Assembly (NCBI RefSeq): GCF_003569745.1
Contig: NZ_AP018498.1
Span: 496,001 to 560,000, forward strand
Source of the DNA: Altererythrobacter sp. B11
GTDB lineage: Bacteria; Pseudomonadota; Alphaproteobacteria; Sphingomonadales; Sphingomonadaceae
Reading direction: 5' to 3'
Length of the DNA stretch: 64,000 nucleotides
The notes beneath the pieces are model-generated. The model saw only the letters and a list, made by a program, of their open reading frames with translations. It was not told the origin of the DNA and did no database searches. Shown one piece after another: positions 1-8,538 of this stretch. The stretch's first letter is position 1. The number at the start of each line of letters is the position of its first letter. A program made the position numbers and the translations under genes.

Positions 1-2
1 CG

Positions 3-110
3 CGGCAGGGCATCGAGCGGCAGTCGGTATCGCGGCAAGTGACCGTCGATCTTTCCGCGATGACCACGCTAGCGACGTTGCAGCTCAAGGGATGGTCGCT
101 GATCCGTTGA
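3..110 (+). CDS. 3' end of an unidentified gene (partial)
   Basis: The frame is open from the window edge to a TGA at 108-110 and encodes about 35 residues ending in LKGWSLIR. Too little is present to name a family. It lies directly upstream of the regulator box and DsbD-like gene, so it is either the preceding gene of the island or a chance open frame. GC-rich codon choice matches the neighbours. Confidence 0.35.
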   Translation, partial: RQGIERQSVSRQVTVDLSAMTTLATLQLKGWSLIR

Positions 111-145
111 GGAATGGGCGCCTGCTGCATCGCGGGCGTCGCTGC

Positions 146-163
146 TAAGCCAGCCTTAAGCTG
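146..163 (+). promoter_or_regulatory. Tandem regulator box 1 (OmpR/PhoP-type spacing)
   Basis: The 18-mer TAAGCCAGCCTTAAGCTG contains TAAGC twice, 11 bp apart. On the other strand it reads GCTTA-N6-GCTTA. One-helical-turn direct repeats are the usual binding geometry of OmpR/PhoB-family response regulators. The identical 18-mer recurs at 4109-4126 ahead of the efflux operon, which argues for a shared regulator. No regulator gene is in the window. Confidence 0.55.
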
Positions 164-179
164 CGCGGCCGATGGCGCC

Positions 180-2387
180 ATGATGCACGGCTCCATGAAC
201 ATCGTCGGCCCGGCGCCGGCCACGCCCACGTTGTCGCTCGGATCGCTCAAGGCCCTCGCGCTCGGGGTGATTCTGGCGATCCTGCTCATTGCTGTCCCAT
301 CGACGGCCGCGCAAGGCAGCCAGCATATCGACGCATCCATTCATGCCTCGACCGAGACGCCCAGGCCGGGGGCGACGAGTCGCATCGCCATCCGCATGAC
401 GCCCGAGTCCGGCTGGCACGGATACTGGATCAATCCGGGCGATTCCGGCCTGCCGGTGGAGGCGGTATGGCGCGCACCCCAAGGCGTGCGGATCGGGGAG
501 CTGCAACACCCCGCACCGACTCTGCTCGAACTGGCCGGGCTTGCCAGCTACGTCCATAAGGGCGCCTTCACCCTGCTCGCCGATCTCGACGTGCCGCCAT
601 CGATCCCACGAGGGACGCGGCTTCCGATCGAAGTCGATCTCAACTGGCTCGCTTGCTCGGACACGCTGTGCGTGCCCGAGCGCGCCACGCTCCGGCTCGA
701 CCTTGCTACAGGCGACGGCGCGGCAGGCAGCAGTCGCGCGCTGGTTTCCGCCGCCGAGGCCGCATTGCCGCGTCCGGGCGCGGCGCGCATCGCGATCGCG
801 CGGCAGGGGGCGAACTGGACTTTCGACGTGACTGGCGCGCAAGGACTCGATCCATCCAGCGCGCGCCTCTTTCCGGGTGACGCGGGATGGTTCGATGCCG
901 CCACGCCTCAACGCGCGACGAGAGGGCAAGGCGGCGCGATCCAGATCACCGTTCCGGCGTCGGGCTCCGCGCCGCCCGGCGACTTTTCCGGCGTCGTGAC
1001 CGATGGGCGCAGAAGCTTTGTCCTGGGCGGTTCACCGACACCTGCACCGGCCTCGGCGAGTGGTCCAGTCGCCGAGGCCGAAGAAGCGCCTGCGCCCATT
1101 CCCGGTCCGACGGCGAAGGTCGAGACGATCGATCCATTGATCGACACCGCGTCGTCCACGCCTTCACAAGAACCCGGCAACGGCTCGCCGCTGCGGTTCG
1201 CGCTGATCGGCGCGATCCTTGGCGGCCTTTTGCTCAACCTGATGCCGTGCGTGTTCCCGATCCTCTCGCTGAAAGCGCTCAGTCTGGCCAAGTCGGGGAT
1301 CGATCGACGCACGGCCAAGGTGGAGGGTGTCGCCTACTTCGCGGGCAGCGTCGCCACGACCACGCTTCTGGGTGCGATCCTGATCGGCGCGCGGGCGCTG
1401 GGCCACGACATCGGCTGGTCGTTCCAGTTACAGGACCCCCGCATCATCTTGGTTCTGATGCTGCTGTCGCTCGCCATCGCTCTCAACCTTGCGGGCCTGT
1501 TTGAAATCCGCGGCATTTCGCTCGCCGGTGGGCGGTTGGCACAGCCGGGCTGGAGCGGCGCGTTCGGCACCGGCGCGCTCGCGGCAATCATCGCCACCCC
1601 TTGCAGCGGGCCGTTCCTGGGCGTTGCGCTCGGCGCCGCGCTCGTGCTGCCGGCACCCGCCACGCTGGCGGTTTTCGCCGGGCTTGGCATCGGCATGGCG
1701 CTGCCCTTCCTGGCGATCGCCTTCGTTCCCGCCTTGCAGCGCATTTTGCCCCGACCTGGAAAATGGATGGAAACGTTTCGCCGCGTGCTGGCCATTCCCA
1801 TGCTGCTCACCGCGATCGGCCTCGCCTGGGTGCTTGGCCGTCAGAGCGGCGTGGACGGCATGGGCTTCGGCCTCCTGCTCGCGGGCCTCGCGGGCATCGG
1901 GCTATGGTGGACGGGCCAGCGTCAGGCAGGCGGCCGCACGGCGGGGCCGGCGCTGATCCCGGTGTTGGCGTCGGTTCTTGTCGTCTTCGCCATCCAGATG
2001 TCCGTTCCCTCGACCGCCGGCAGTCAGGCCGCCGCCACGGTTTCGGCGGGCCGGGCGGAACCGTTCAGCGAAGCACGGCTGGCCGAACTGCGAACGGCGG
2101 GAACGCCGGTATTCGTCGACATGACCGCCGATTGGTGCCTGATCTGCCAAGTCAACAAGCGCGTCGCCATCGACCGTGATGACACCCAAGCCGCCTTCGC
2201 CCAGGCCGGCGTCGTCACCCTGGTCGGCGACTGGACGCGCGGCGATCCCGCCATCACGCGCTTCCTGGCCTCGCGGGGCCGAAACTCCGTTCCCTATTAT
2301 CTGTTCGTCACGCGCGGCGGCAAGGAGCGCGAGCTGCCGCAGATACTGTCAAGCGGGCTGCTGGTCGAACAGGCGTCGACCTCGTGA
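180..2387 (+). CDS. dsbD: DsbD/ScsB-like protein-disulfide reductase
   Basis: Inner-membrane thiol reductase that passes electrons from the cytoplasm to periplasmic partners. After a hydrophobic signal segment there is an immunoglobulin-like periplasmic domain of the ScsB type (with paired cysteines near LACSDTLC). A DsbD-type membrane domain follows, with the conserved cysteines in NLMPCVFP and ATPCSGPF. The C-terminal thioredoxin-like domain carries the WCLIC redox motif. I place the start at 180 (in-frame ATGs at 180, 183 and 195), because the frame extending back to 114 would run through the regulator box at 146-163. No good ribosome-binding site is visible. The stop overlaps the lnt start as GTGA, so the two genes are translationally coupled. 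ScsB rather than classical DsbD is the likelier subfamily because of the long N-terminal domain and the metal/drug-resistance context, but this is inferred. Confidence 0.88.
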   Translation: MMHGSMNIVGPAPATPTLSLGSLKALALGVILAILLIAVPSTAAQGSQHIDASIHASTETPRPGATSRIAIRMTPESGWHGYWINPGDSGLPVEAVWRAPQGVRIGELQHPAPTLLELAGLASYVHKGAFTLLADLDVPPSIPRGTRLPIEVDLNWLACSDTLCVPERATLRLDLATGDGAAGSSRALVSAAEAALPRPGAARIAIARQGANWTFDVTGAQGLDPSSARLFPGDAGWFDAATPQRATRGQGGAIQITVPASGSAPPGDFSGVVTDGRRSFVLGGSPTPAPASASGPVAEAEEAPAPIPGPTAKVETIDPLIDTASSTPSQEPGNGSPLRFALIGAILGGLLLNLMPCVFPILSLKALSLAKSGIDRRTAKVEGVAYFAGSVATTTLLGAILIGARALGHDIGWSFQLQDPRIILVLMLLSLAIALNLAGLFEIRGISLAGGRLAQPGWSGAFGTGALAAIIATPCSGPFLGVALGAALVLPAPATLAVFAGLGIGMALPFLAIAFVPALQRILPRPGKWMETFRRVLAIPMLLTAIGLAWVLGRQSGVDGMGFGLLLAGLAGIGLWWTGQRQAGGRTAGPALIPVLASVLVVFAIQMSVPSTAGSQAAATVSAGRAEPFSEARLAELRTAGTPVFVDMTADWCLICQVNKRVAIDRDDTQAAFAQAGVVTLVGDWTRGDPAITRFLASRGRNSVPYYLFVTRGGKERELPQILSSGLLVEQASTS

Positions 2388-3880
2388 TCCGCATCCGAGC
2401 GGCGATCTTCGCCCTCGGCGCGATCTCGGCACTCGGCTTTGAACCCTGGTCGCTCTGGCCGGTTACGCTGGTGAGCCTGACTCTGCTGCTCCGCCACGCG
2501 GGCGGCGCGCGATCGTGGCGGCAGGCGGCAGGCGCCGGATGGTGGTTCGGCCTTGGCCTGGGCTGCGCCAGCCTGACCTGGCTGGCGCATGCCTTCACCT
2601 TTCAGGCAGCGATGCCTCAATGGCTTGGATGGCCCGCGGTGGCGTTGCTGGCGGCCTACACCGCCGGCTATTGGGCGCTGTCGCTCGGCGCGGCTTCTGC
2701 TGTCTCGCGAACCAGCGGACCGGCCGGCTTCGCCCTTGCCAGCGCCGCCACCTTCATCCTGGCCGAATGGCTACGCGGCGTCCTGTTAACCGGCTTCCCG
2801 TGGAATCCGCTGGGCGTCATCTGGCTACCGCTCGGTGAGATGGCTCGAAGCGCGGCGGTGATCGGCGCGCTCGGGCTATCGGGCGTGACCATAGCGATCG
2901 CGGGGCTGCTCGCGGCCATCACGCGGCGCGATGGTGTGACTGCGATGCTTCTGGCGCCCGCGGTAGTCGTCCTCACGCTCGCATTGGCTGGTCCCCGATC
3001 CGCACCCGACACGGATGTGCCAATCCGTCTCGTGCAGGGGAATATCGATCAGGCCGACAAATGGCGGCCGGGTCAAGCGATGGCGCAGGTCGAACGCTAT
3101 CGCAGCCTCAGCGGTCCGCCTGGAACGACAGCAACACCGCGGCTCGTATTCTGGCCGGAAGCGGCGATCATCGAGCCGCTCGATGCCGATCCCGTGCTGC
3201 GATCGCGAGCGGCATCGGTTCTGGGTCCTCGAGACCTGCTGTTCACCGGCGCGACCGGCGAAGCTGGAGACGGCCGCTATACCAACAGTGTCTTCGTCCT
3301 CGACGCCGCCGGACGCCTTCTCGGCCGTTACGACAAGGCGCAGCTCGTGCCCTTCGGCGAATATCTGCCGTTCGCAGGGTTGCTGGAGCGGCTCGGTGCC
3401 GCCCGACTAGTGCCGGGCGAGGCGGACTTCGTTCCAGGACCTGGCCCGCAAACGCTCGATATCGACGGCCTCAGGCTGGGCATATCCATCTGCTACGAGA
3501 TCGTATTCCCATCAACCGTGATTGATCGATCGCACCGGCCGGCGTTCCTTTTCAATCCGTCCAACGACGCCTGGTTCGGCAAGGGGGGTCCCGAACAGCA
3601 TCTCGCCCAGGCGCGCATGCGTGCGATCGAGCAAGGATTGCCGGTCATTCGCGCCACATCGACGGGCCGCACGGCTGTCATTCGCGCTGATGGCACTATC
3701 GCGGCCAGCCTGCCGGCGCATGAAGCCGCGCGGCTCGATACCGTCCTGCCAGCGTCCAACCCGGCCACCATTTTCAGCCGTTGGGGTTCGGTCCCGCAGA
3801 TGGGCGCGGCCATCGTCATGCTCGCCACGCTGCTTCTCCGGCGTCAGCAGCACGGCCGAGCGAGTCGTCGTCGCCTGTGA
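2384..3880 (+). CDS. lnt: Apolipoprotein N-acyltransferase (second copy expected)
   Basis: Membrane enzyme that adds the third acyl chain to the N-terminal cysteine of lipoproteins. The 498-residue product is of normal length. Hydrophobic N-terminal segments up to about residue 205 are followed by a nitrilase domain. The Glu-Lys-Cys triad is visible: E259 in FWPEAA, K318 in GRYDKAQ and C370 in GISICYE. The gene starts with GTG overlapping the dsbD stop by four bases. A housekeeping lnt would normally be elsewhere on the chromosome, so this island copy is probably an extra one; that cannot be checked here. It may mature lipoproteins of the island such as the efflux outer-membrane factor at 8525-9928. 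Confidence 0.93.
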   Translation: MIRIRAAIFALGAISALGFEPWSLWPVTLVSLTLLLRHAGGARSWRQAAGAGWWFGLGLGCASLTWLAHAFTFQAAMPQWLGWPAVALLAAYTAGYWALSLGAASAVSRTSGPAGFALASAATFILAEWLRGVLLTGFPWNPLGVIWLPLGEMARSAAVIGALGLSGVTIAIAGLLAAITRRDGVTAMLLAPAVVVLTLALAGPRSAPDTDVPIRLVQGNIDQADKWRPGQAMAQVERYRSLSGPPGTTATPRLVFWPEAAIIEPLDADPVLRSRAASVLGPRDLLFTGATGEAGDGRYTNSVFVLDAAGRLLGRYDKAQLVPFGEYLPFAGLLERLGAARLVPGEADFVPGPGPQTLDIDGLRLGISICYEIVFPSTVIDRSHRPAFLFNPSNDAWFGKGGPEQHLAQARMRAIEQGLPVIRATSTGRTAVIRADGTIAASLPAHEAARLDTVLPASNPATIFSRWGSVPQMGAAIVMLATLLLRRQQHGRASRRRL

Positions 3881-4161
3881 CGACGCCTGAATCGCGTTCG
3901 CCCAGGCCGGCATCCTTATCGTGTTTGCCGATCCCGTCGAGTTTGAGTGGCGTCTGGGTGGTCGAACGTATGCTGCGCGGATCGAACGGCTTCGATCAGG
4001 TGCTGGCGGGACTTCGCAAAACCCTGTCTGCGCCACAGCGCAGCCGGGCTGAGGATGGCGCGCCTTGGCGAACAAGTGGCGGATATTTTTTCGCGGTGCA
4101 GCATCTCATAAGCCAGCCTTAAGCTGAGCCGTCTTTTCCCGATCTCGCGGGAGGACGAACG
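3881..4161 (+). promoter_or_regulatory. Intergenic region with promoter for the efflux operon
   Basis: About 280 bp separate lnt from the leader ORF. No convincing gene is present on either strand. The right part holds the second regulator box, and a purine-rich GGGAGG ribosome-binding site at about 4149-4154 precedes the ATG at 4162. I could not identify a convincing -35/-10 pair. The T-run near 4086-4091 is not preceded by a clear hairpin. Confidence 0.5.
4109..4126 (+). promoter_or_regulatory. Tandem regulator box 2 (identical to box 1)
   Basis: The same 18-mer as at 146-163, with TAAGC at 4109 and again at 4120. It sits 36 bp upstream of the leader ATG, a reasonable distance for an activator site next to a promoter. 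Identity of 18 of 18 bases with unlike flanks indicates selection rather than a recent duplication. Confidence 0.6.
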
Positions 4162-4203
4162 ATGCTCACCAATTCACCTCTGTTTGGGAACCAAGCCCGA
4201 TGA
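4162..4203 (+). CDS. 13-residue leader peptide overlapping the RND gene
   Basis: ATG at 4162 has the best ribosome-binding site of the operon (GGGAGG, seven bases upstream). It encodes MLTNSPLFGNQAR. Its TGA (4201-4203) overlaps the ATG of the RND permease at 4200 as ATGA. The permease ATG has no obvious ribosome-binding site of its own, so entry through the leader and reinitiation would explain its translation. No run of a single amino acid or hairpin was seen, so classical attenuation is not supported. Confidence 0.5.
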   Translation: MLTNSPLFGNQAR

Positions 4204-7200
4204 TGGCGCTCGTGCGCGTCGCTCTGACGCGACCGCTGACCTTCATCGTCATGGCCGTGCTCATTTTCGGCCTGGGAATCCTGTCCGTTCTTCGGATGCC
4301 GGTCGATATCTTCCCGCGCATCGGGGTGCCGGTGATCGCGACCGCATGGACATATAATGGGCTGTCCCCCGAGGACATGGCCGGGAGGATCATCAATCCT
4401 TTTGAACGCGTGCTGACCACGACCGTCAACGACATCGACCGGATTGAAAGCCAGTCGATGAACGGCGTCGGCGTCGTGCGAATCTACTTTCAGCCCGGCG
4501 CGGATATCCGCACCGCGACCGCGCAGGTGACGTCGATCTCGCAGACGGTTTTGCGTCAGCTCCCGCCGGGCATCACGCCGCCCCTGATCGTGAACTACGA
4601 CGCATCGACCGTGCCGATCGTGCAGCTCGCACTATCGGGCGAAGGACTGAGCGAACAGCAGCTCTACGATCTCGGCGTCAACCAGATCCGCCCGCAACTC
4701 ATCACCGTTCCCGGCGTCGCCATGCCTTTCCCATTCGGCGGGAAGCAGCGCCAGATTCAGATCGACATCGATCCCGAGGCGCTGCGGGCTCGCGGCTTGT
4801 CCGCTGGCGACGTCGCGGCCGCGATTGCCGCGCAAACCCAGATCGCCCCGGCCGGTTTCGCCAAGGTCGGCGGTCTGCAATATACCGTCAGGCTCAACAA
4901 CGCGCCGGGCTCGGTCGAACAGTTGAACAATCTGCCGGTTCGCGTGGTGGACGGCGCAACCATCACCATGCGCGACATCGCTCAAGTCCGCGACGGCGCC
5001 CCGCCGCAAATGAACATCGTCCAAGTCGAAGGTCAGCGCTCGGTCCTGATGACCGTCCTGAAAAGCGGCGCGGCTTCGACCATCGATATCGTCGATACGG
5101 TTCGCGGCCGTATCCCCCAGATACTCGAAGGTCTTCCCGAAACCCTGCGGGTCCAGCTTATCGGCGACCAGTCGGTTCTCGTGAAGGCCGCCGTCTCCAC
5201 CGTGGCCCACGAGGGCATCCTGGCAGCGGTGCTGACGTCGTTGATGATCCTCCTGTTCCTGGGATCGTGGCGATCGACGATCATCATCGTGACCACGATT
5301 CCCCTGGCCATCCTCGCCGCATTGCTGGCTCTCGGCGCGACAGGCCAAACGATCAACATCATGACGCTGAGCGGGCTGGCCCTGGCCATCGGCATATTGG
5401 TCGACGACGCGATGGTCACGATCGAGAACATCAACTGGCATCTGGAGAAAGGAAAGCCGGTGCTGCGCTCGATCATGGACGGCGCCGCGCAGATCGTGAC
5501 GCCGGCCTTCGTGATCGTGACCTGCATCTGTATCGTGTTCGTGCCGATGTTCTTCCTGCCGGGCGTCGCGGGCTATCTGTTCGTGCCGCTGGCGCTGGCG
5601 GTCATCTTCTCCATGATCGCCTCGTTCATCCTGTCTCGCACGCTCATTCCGACGATGGCGATGTATCTGTTGCGTCCGCACCGGGAAGGCGAGGAGGCGG
5701 AGCGGGCTCGCTCGCGCAATCCGCTTGTCCGGTTCCAGCACCGATTTTCGGCGGGCTTCGACCGGCAGAAGGACCGCTTCGAGCAAATGCTGGCCCGCGT
5801 AATGTCCGCGCGCCGCATCTTCATCCCGGCCTTCCTCGGCGCGATGGTGGCGTCGCTGCTGCTGATTCCCACGCTTGGCCGCGATTTCTTTCCCACGGTC
5901 GATTCGGGTCAAATCACCCTGCATGTGCGTGCGCCGGCAGGCACGCGTATCGAGGACAGCACGGCGCTGATATCGCGGGTGCAGGCGCGCGTGCGTGAAT
6001 TGATTCCCGCCGAGCAGGTCGAATCGATGGTCGCCAATGTCGGCCTGTCTTCCGCGCCGCTCAACATCATCTACAACAATTCCGGCACGGTGGGTCCGAA
6101 CGAAGGGGACATCCTTATCTCGCTCGGCCGGGATCGCACCGCGACCGGCGCGCATGTGGCGACCTTGCGGCGCGAACTGCCCTTGAGCTTTCCGGGTGTC
6201 GACTTCTCCTTTCTGCCCGCCGATATCACCAGCCAGATTCTCAATTTCGGCTCGCCTGCGCCGATCGACATCCAGGTGCGCGGCCGCAATCTCGCGGCCA
6301 ACGAGACTTACGCGCAGGAGCTTCTTAAGCGCATCCGCGCTGTCCCCGGCCTGGCTGACGCCCGCATCCAGCAGTCCTCGCGCGCGCCGCAGCTCAACAT
6401 TGACATCGATCGTTCGCGGATCGCGCAATATGGCCTCAACCAGCGGGACGTCACCACCAGCGTCGCAACGGCCCTGGCGGGCACGCAGCAGTCAGCACCC
6501 GTCTATTGGCTCAATCCCGAGAACGGAATCTCCTATCCCGTCGTGGCGCAGGTTCCCGAGCTGGACGTCAGCACCATCTCCGCCTTGGAAGCGCTGCCGG
6601 TTTCACCGACAGGCGCGAGCGAAGCGCAAACGCTTGGCGGCTTGGGCGCAATCACCCGCGATACGACCGTCAACGTGGCGAGCCGGTGGAACATCCAGCC
6701 CGTCGTCAACATCTATGCTACGCCTCAGGCGCGCGATCTGGGTGCCGTGGCCGGCGACATCCAGCGTATCATCGCAGAGATGGACGCCGAGCGTCCGGCA
6801 GGCGTGACCGTCACGCTCGCTGGGCAATATGAGACGATGAACCACGCCTTCTCCGGGCTCGCGTTCGGGCTCATCGGCGCAATCATCCTCATCTACCTCG
6901 TGATCGTCGTGAACTTCCAGAGTTGGATCGACCCGCTGGTCATCATCGGCGCTCTACCGGCCGCCTTCGCGGGCATCGTCTGGATGCTGTTCGTCACGGG
7001 GACGACCATCTCCGTGCCCGCCCTGACCGGCGCGATCATGTGCATGGGCGTCGCGACGGCGAACTCGATCCTCGTCGTCAGCTTTGCGCGAGAACGACTG
7101 GCCGAGACCGGCGACGCGACCCGTGCCGCAATCGAAGCGGCGGTGGTCCGCTTCCGCCCCGTGCTGATGACCGCGCTTGCGATCATCATCGGCATGACCC

Positions 7201-7382
7201 CCATAGCGCTCGGCATCGGCGAAGGCGCCGAGCAGAACGCCCCGCTCGGCCGCGCCGTCATCGGTGGCCTGTTCTTCGCGACGGTGGCGACGCTGCTGCT
7301 CGTGCCCGCCCTGTTCAGCATCGCCCATCGCAAGGGCGCACCGTCCTCACCTGCAAGGGAGCTTGAACTCCAGCATGTCTGA
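4200..7382 (+). CDS. RND efflux permease (HAE1-like)
   Basis: Inner-membrane proton-driven pump subunit of a tripartite efflux system. The 1060 residues match the family length. Layout is typical: TM1 at about residues 12-32, a large periplasmic loop, TM2-TM6 with the proton-relay pair D402-D403 in GILVDDAMVTIEN, then a second periplasmic loop and TM8-TM12. The TM10 segment reads GVATANSILVVSFA, so the residue pattern there differs from the AcrB-type lysine motif. The length and lack of metal-binding methionine pairs favour an organic-compound (HAE1) rather than a CusA-type metal pump, but substrate cannot be read from sequence. Starts at ATG 4200 (or 4203), coupled to the leader peptide. Its end overlaps the adaptor gene. 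Confidence 0.93.
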   Translation: MMALVRVALTRPLTFIVMAVLIFGLGILSVLRMPVDIFPRIGVPVIATAWTYNGLSPEDMAGRIINPFERVLTTTVNDIDRIESQSMNGVGVVRIYFQPGADIRTATAQVTSISQTVLRQLPPGITPPLIVNYDASTVPIVQLALSGEGLSEQQLYDLGVNQIRPQLITVPGVAMPFPFGGKQRQIQIDIDPEALRARGLSAGDVAAAIAAQTQIAPAGFAKVGGLQYTVRLNNAPGSVEQLNNLPVRVVDGATITMRDIAQVRDGAPPQMNIVQVEGQRSVLMTVLKSGAASTIDIVDTVRGRIPQILEGLPETLRVQLIGDQSVLVKAAVSTVAHEGILAAVLTSLMILLFLGSWRSTIIIVTTIPLAILAALLALGATGQTINIMTLSGLALAIGILVDDAMVTIENINWHLEKGKPVLRSIMDGAAQIVTPAFVIVTCICIVFVPMFFLPGVAGYLFVPLALAVIFSMIASFILSRTLIPTMAMYLLRPHREGEEAERARSRNPLVRFQHRFSAGFDRQKDRFEQMLARVMSARRIFIPAFLGAMVASLLLIPTLGRDFFPTVDSGQITLHVRAPAGTRIEDSTALISRVQARVRELIPAEQVESMVANVGLSSAPLNIIYNNSGTVGPNEGDILISLGRDRTATGAHVATLRRELPLSFPGVDFSFLPADITSQILNFGSPAPIDIQVRGRNLAANETYAQELLKRIRAVPGLADARIQQSSRAPQLNIDIDRSRIAQYGLNQRDVTTSVATALAGTQQSAPVYWLNPENGISYPVVAQVPELDVSTISALEALPVSPTGASEAQTLGGLGAITRDTTVNVASRWNIQPVVNIYATPQARDLGAVAGDIQRIIAEMDAERPAGVTVTLAGQYETMNHAFSGLAFGLIGAIILIYLVIVVNFQSWIDPLVIIGALPAAFAGIVWMLFVTGTTISVPALTGAIMCMGVATANSILVVSFARERLAETGDATRAAIEAAVVRFRPVLMTALAIIIGMTPIALGIGEGAEQNAPLGRAVIGGLFFATVATLLLVPALFSIAHRKGAPSSPARELELQHV

Positions 7383-8538
7383 TCCAACCCCAAGGAAACG
7401 AACCGGCCTTTACCTCGGCGCGGCCGGTCTCGTAATCGCCGCTCTCGTTGGCGGGGGCCTCGCCTCTCGTAGCATGGCCGAACGCGAACAGGCCGCCATC
7501 GCGGCGGAGAACGCGCTGCCGACCGTCAGCGTGATCCAGCCCCGCGCCTCCGAGGCGGGAGAGATCGTTCTGCCAGGCAGCCTCGACCCATATAATCGCG
7601 CGGCGATCAATGCCCGCGTGAGCGGCTATGTGCGTGAATGGCGCGCGGATATCGGCGACCGGGTGCGGCGCGGACAAACGCTCGCCATTCTCGATGCGCC
7701 GGAGATCGACCAACAGCTCGCGCAGGCCCAGGCGACCTATCAGACCGCGGCCGCCGATCGCGGGTTGGCCGAGACGACAGCGGCGCGCTGGAACAACCTG
7801 CTCGAAAAGGATGCTGTGTCCCGGCAGGAAGCCGATGAGCGCCAAGGGCAGTTCGCCGCTGCCGATGCGCGCGCGCGTGCCGCTCGGGCGGATGTCGGCC
7901 GGCTGAGGGCGCTGACCGGATTCACGCGGCTGACAGCTCCCTTTGATGGCGTCGTCACCAGCCGTTCGGCCCAGCTCGGCGCCCTGGTGCAGACGGGCGC
8001 ACCGGGAGCGGAACCGTTGTTCACCGTCGCCGACGTCAGCCGTCTGCGCCTCTATGTGCGCGTGCCGCAGGCCCTGTCCGGACGGCTGGCGCGCGGCATG
8101 CGAGCGACATTCACCGTGCCTGAAAGACCGGGAGAGGTGTTCGAGGCCACCTTGTCCCGTCTCGCCGATGCGGTGGACCGCCAGTCCGGCGCCATGCTGG
8201 TCGAGTTTCTGGTCGACAACAGCGATCGGCGCCTCAGGCCCGGCGGCTACGCGGAGGTGCGGGTGTCCATGCCCGGCGGCGCTGGAACGTTCCAGGTGCC
8301 GGCAAGCGCCCTCATTCTCGGTTCCGACGGCGCGCGCGTCGCCGTGGTCGATGGTCAGGGCCAGGTCGCGCTTCGCGAGGTCGCGGTGGGTCGCGACCAG
8401 GGAGCGACCATCGAAATTCTGTCAGGGTTGCGCCCAACCGACCGTATCGTCCAGACGCCGCCCGATGCGCTGGCAACCGGCGACAGGGTTCGCGTCGTCC
8501 CCGCACGGCAACCGGCGGCTCCGAATGCGCAGCGCTAG
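7375..8538 (+). CDS. RND efflux periplasmic adaptor (membrane-fusion protein)
   Basis: Periplasmic adaptor linking the RND permease to the outer-membrane channel. The 387-residue product begins MSDPTPRKRT, followed by one membrane anchor at about residues 10-32. It then has a split biotinyl-lipoyl-like domain (around NARVSGYVREW and the matching half after LTAPFDGVVTSR) flanking an alpha-helical hairpin rich in Ala, Arg and Gln. Beta-barrel and membrane-proximal domains follow. The ATG lies eight bases inside the end of the permease gene with AAGGGAG upstream. A much longer frame open upstream runs through the permease gene and is not used. Confidence 0.92.
   Translation: MSDPTPRKRTGLYLGAAGLVIAALVGGGLASRSMAEREQAAIAAENALPTVSVIQPRASEAGEIVLPGSLDPYNRAAINARVSGYVREWRADIGDRVRRGQTLAILDAPEIDQQLAQAQATYQTAAADRGLAETTAARWNNLLEKDAVSRQEADERQGQFAAADARARAARADVGRLRALTGFTRLTAPFDGVVTSRSAQLGALVQTGAPGAEPLFTVADVSRLRLYVRVPQALSGRLARGMRATFTVPERPGEVFEATLSRLADAVDRQSGAMLVEFLVDNSDRRLRPGGYAEVRVSMPGGAGTFQVPASALILGSDGARVAVVDGQGQVALREVAVGRDQGATIEILSGLRPTDRIVQTPPDALATGDRVRVVPARQPAAPNAQR

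Noticed and set aside
4632-6428. Long minus-strand frame opposite the RND permease (598 codons)
   Set aside because: It mirrors the third-position GC bias of the real gene, is rich in Arg/His/Asp/Gln without any domain, and lacks a ribosome-binding site.
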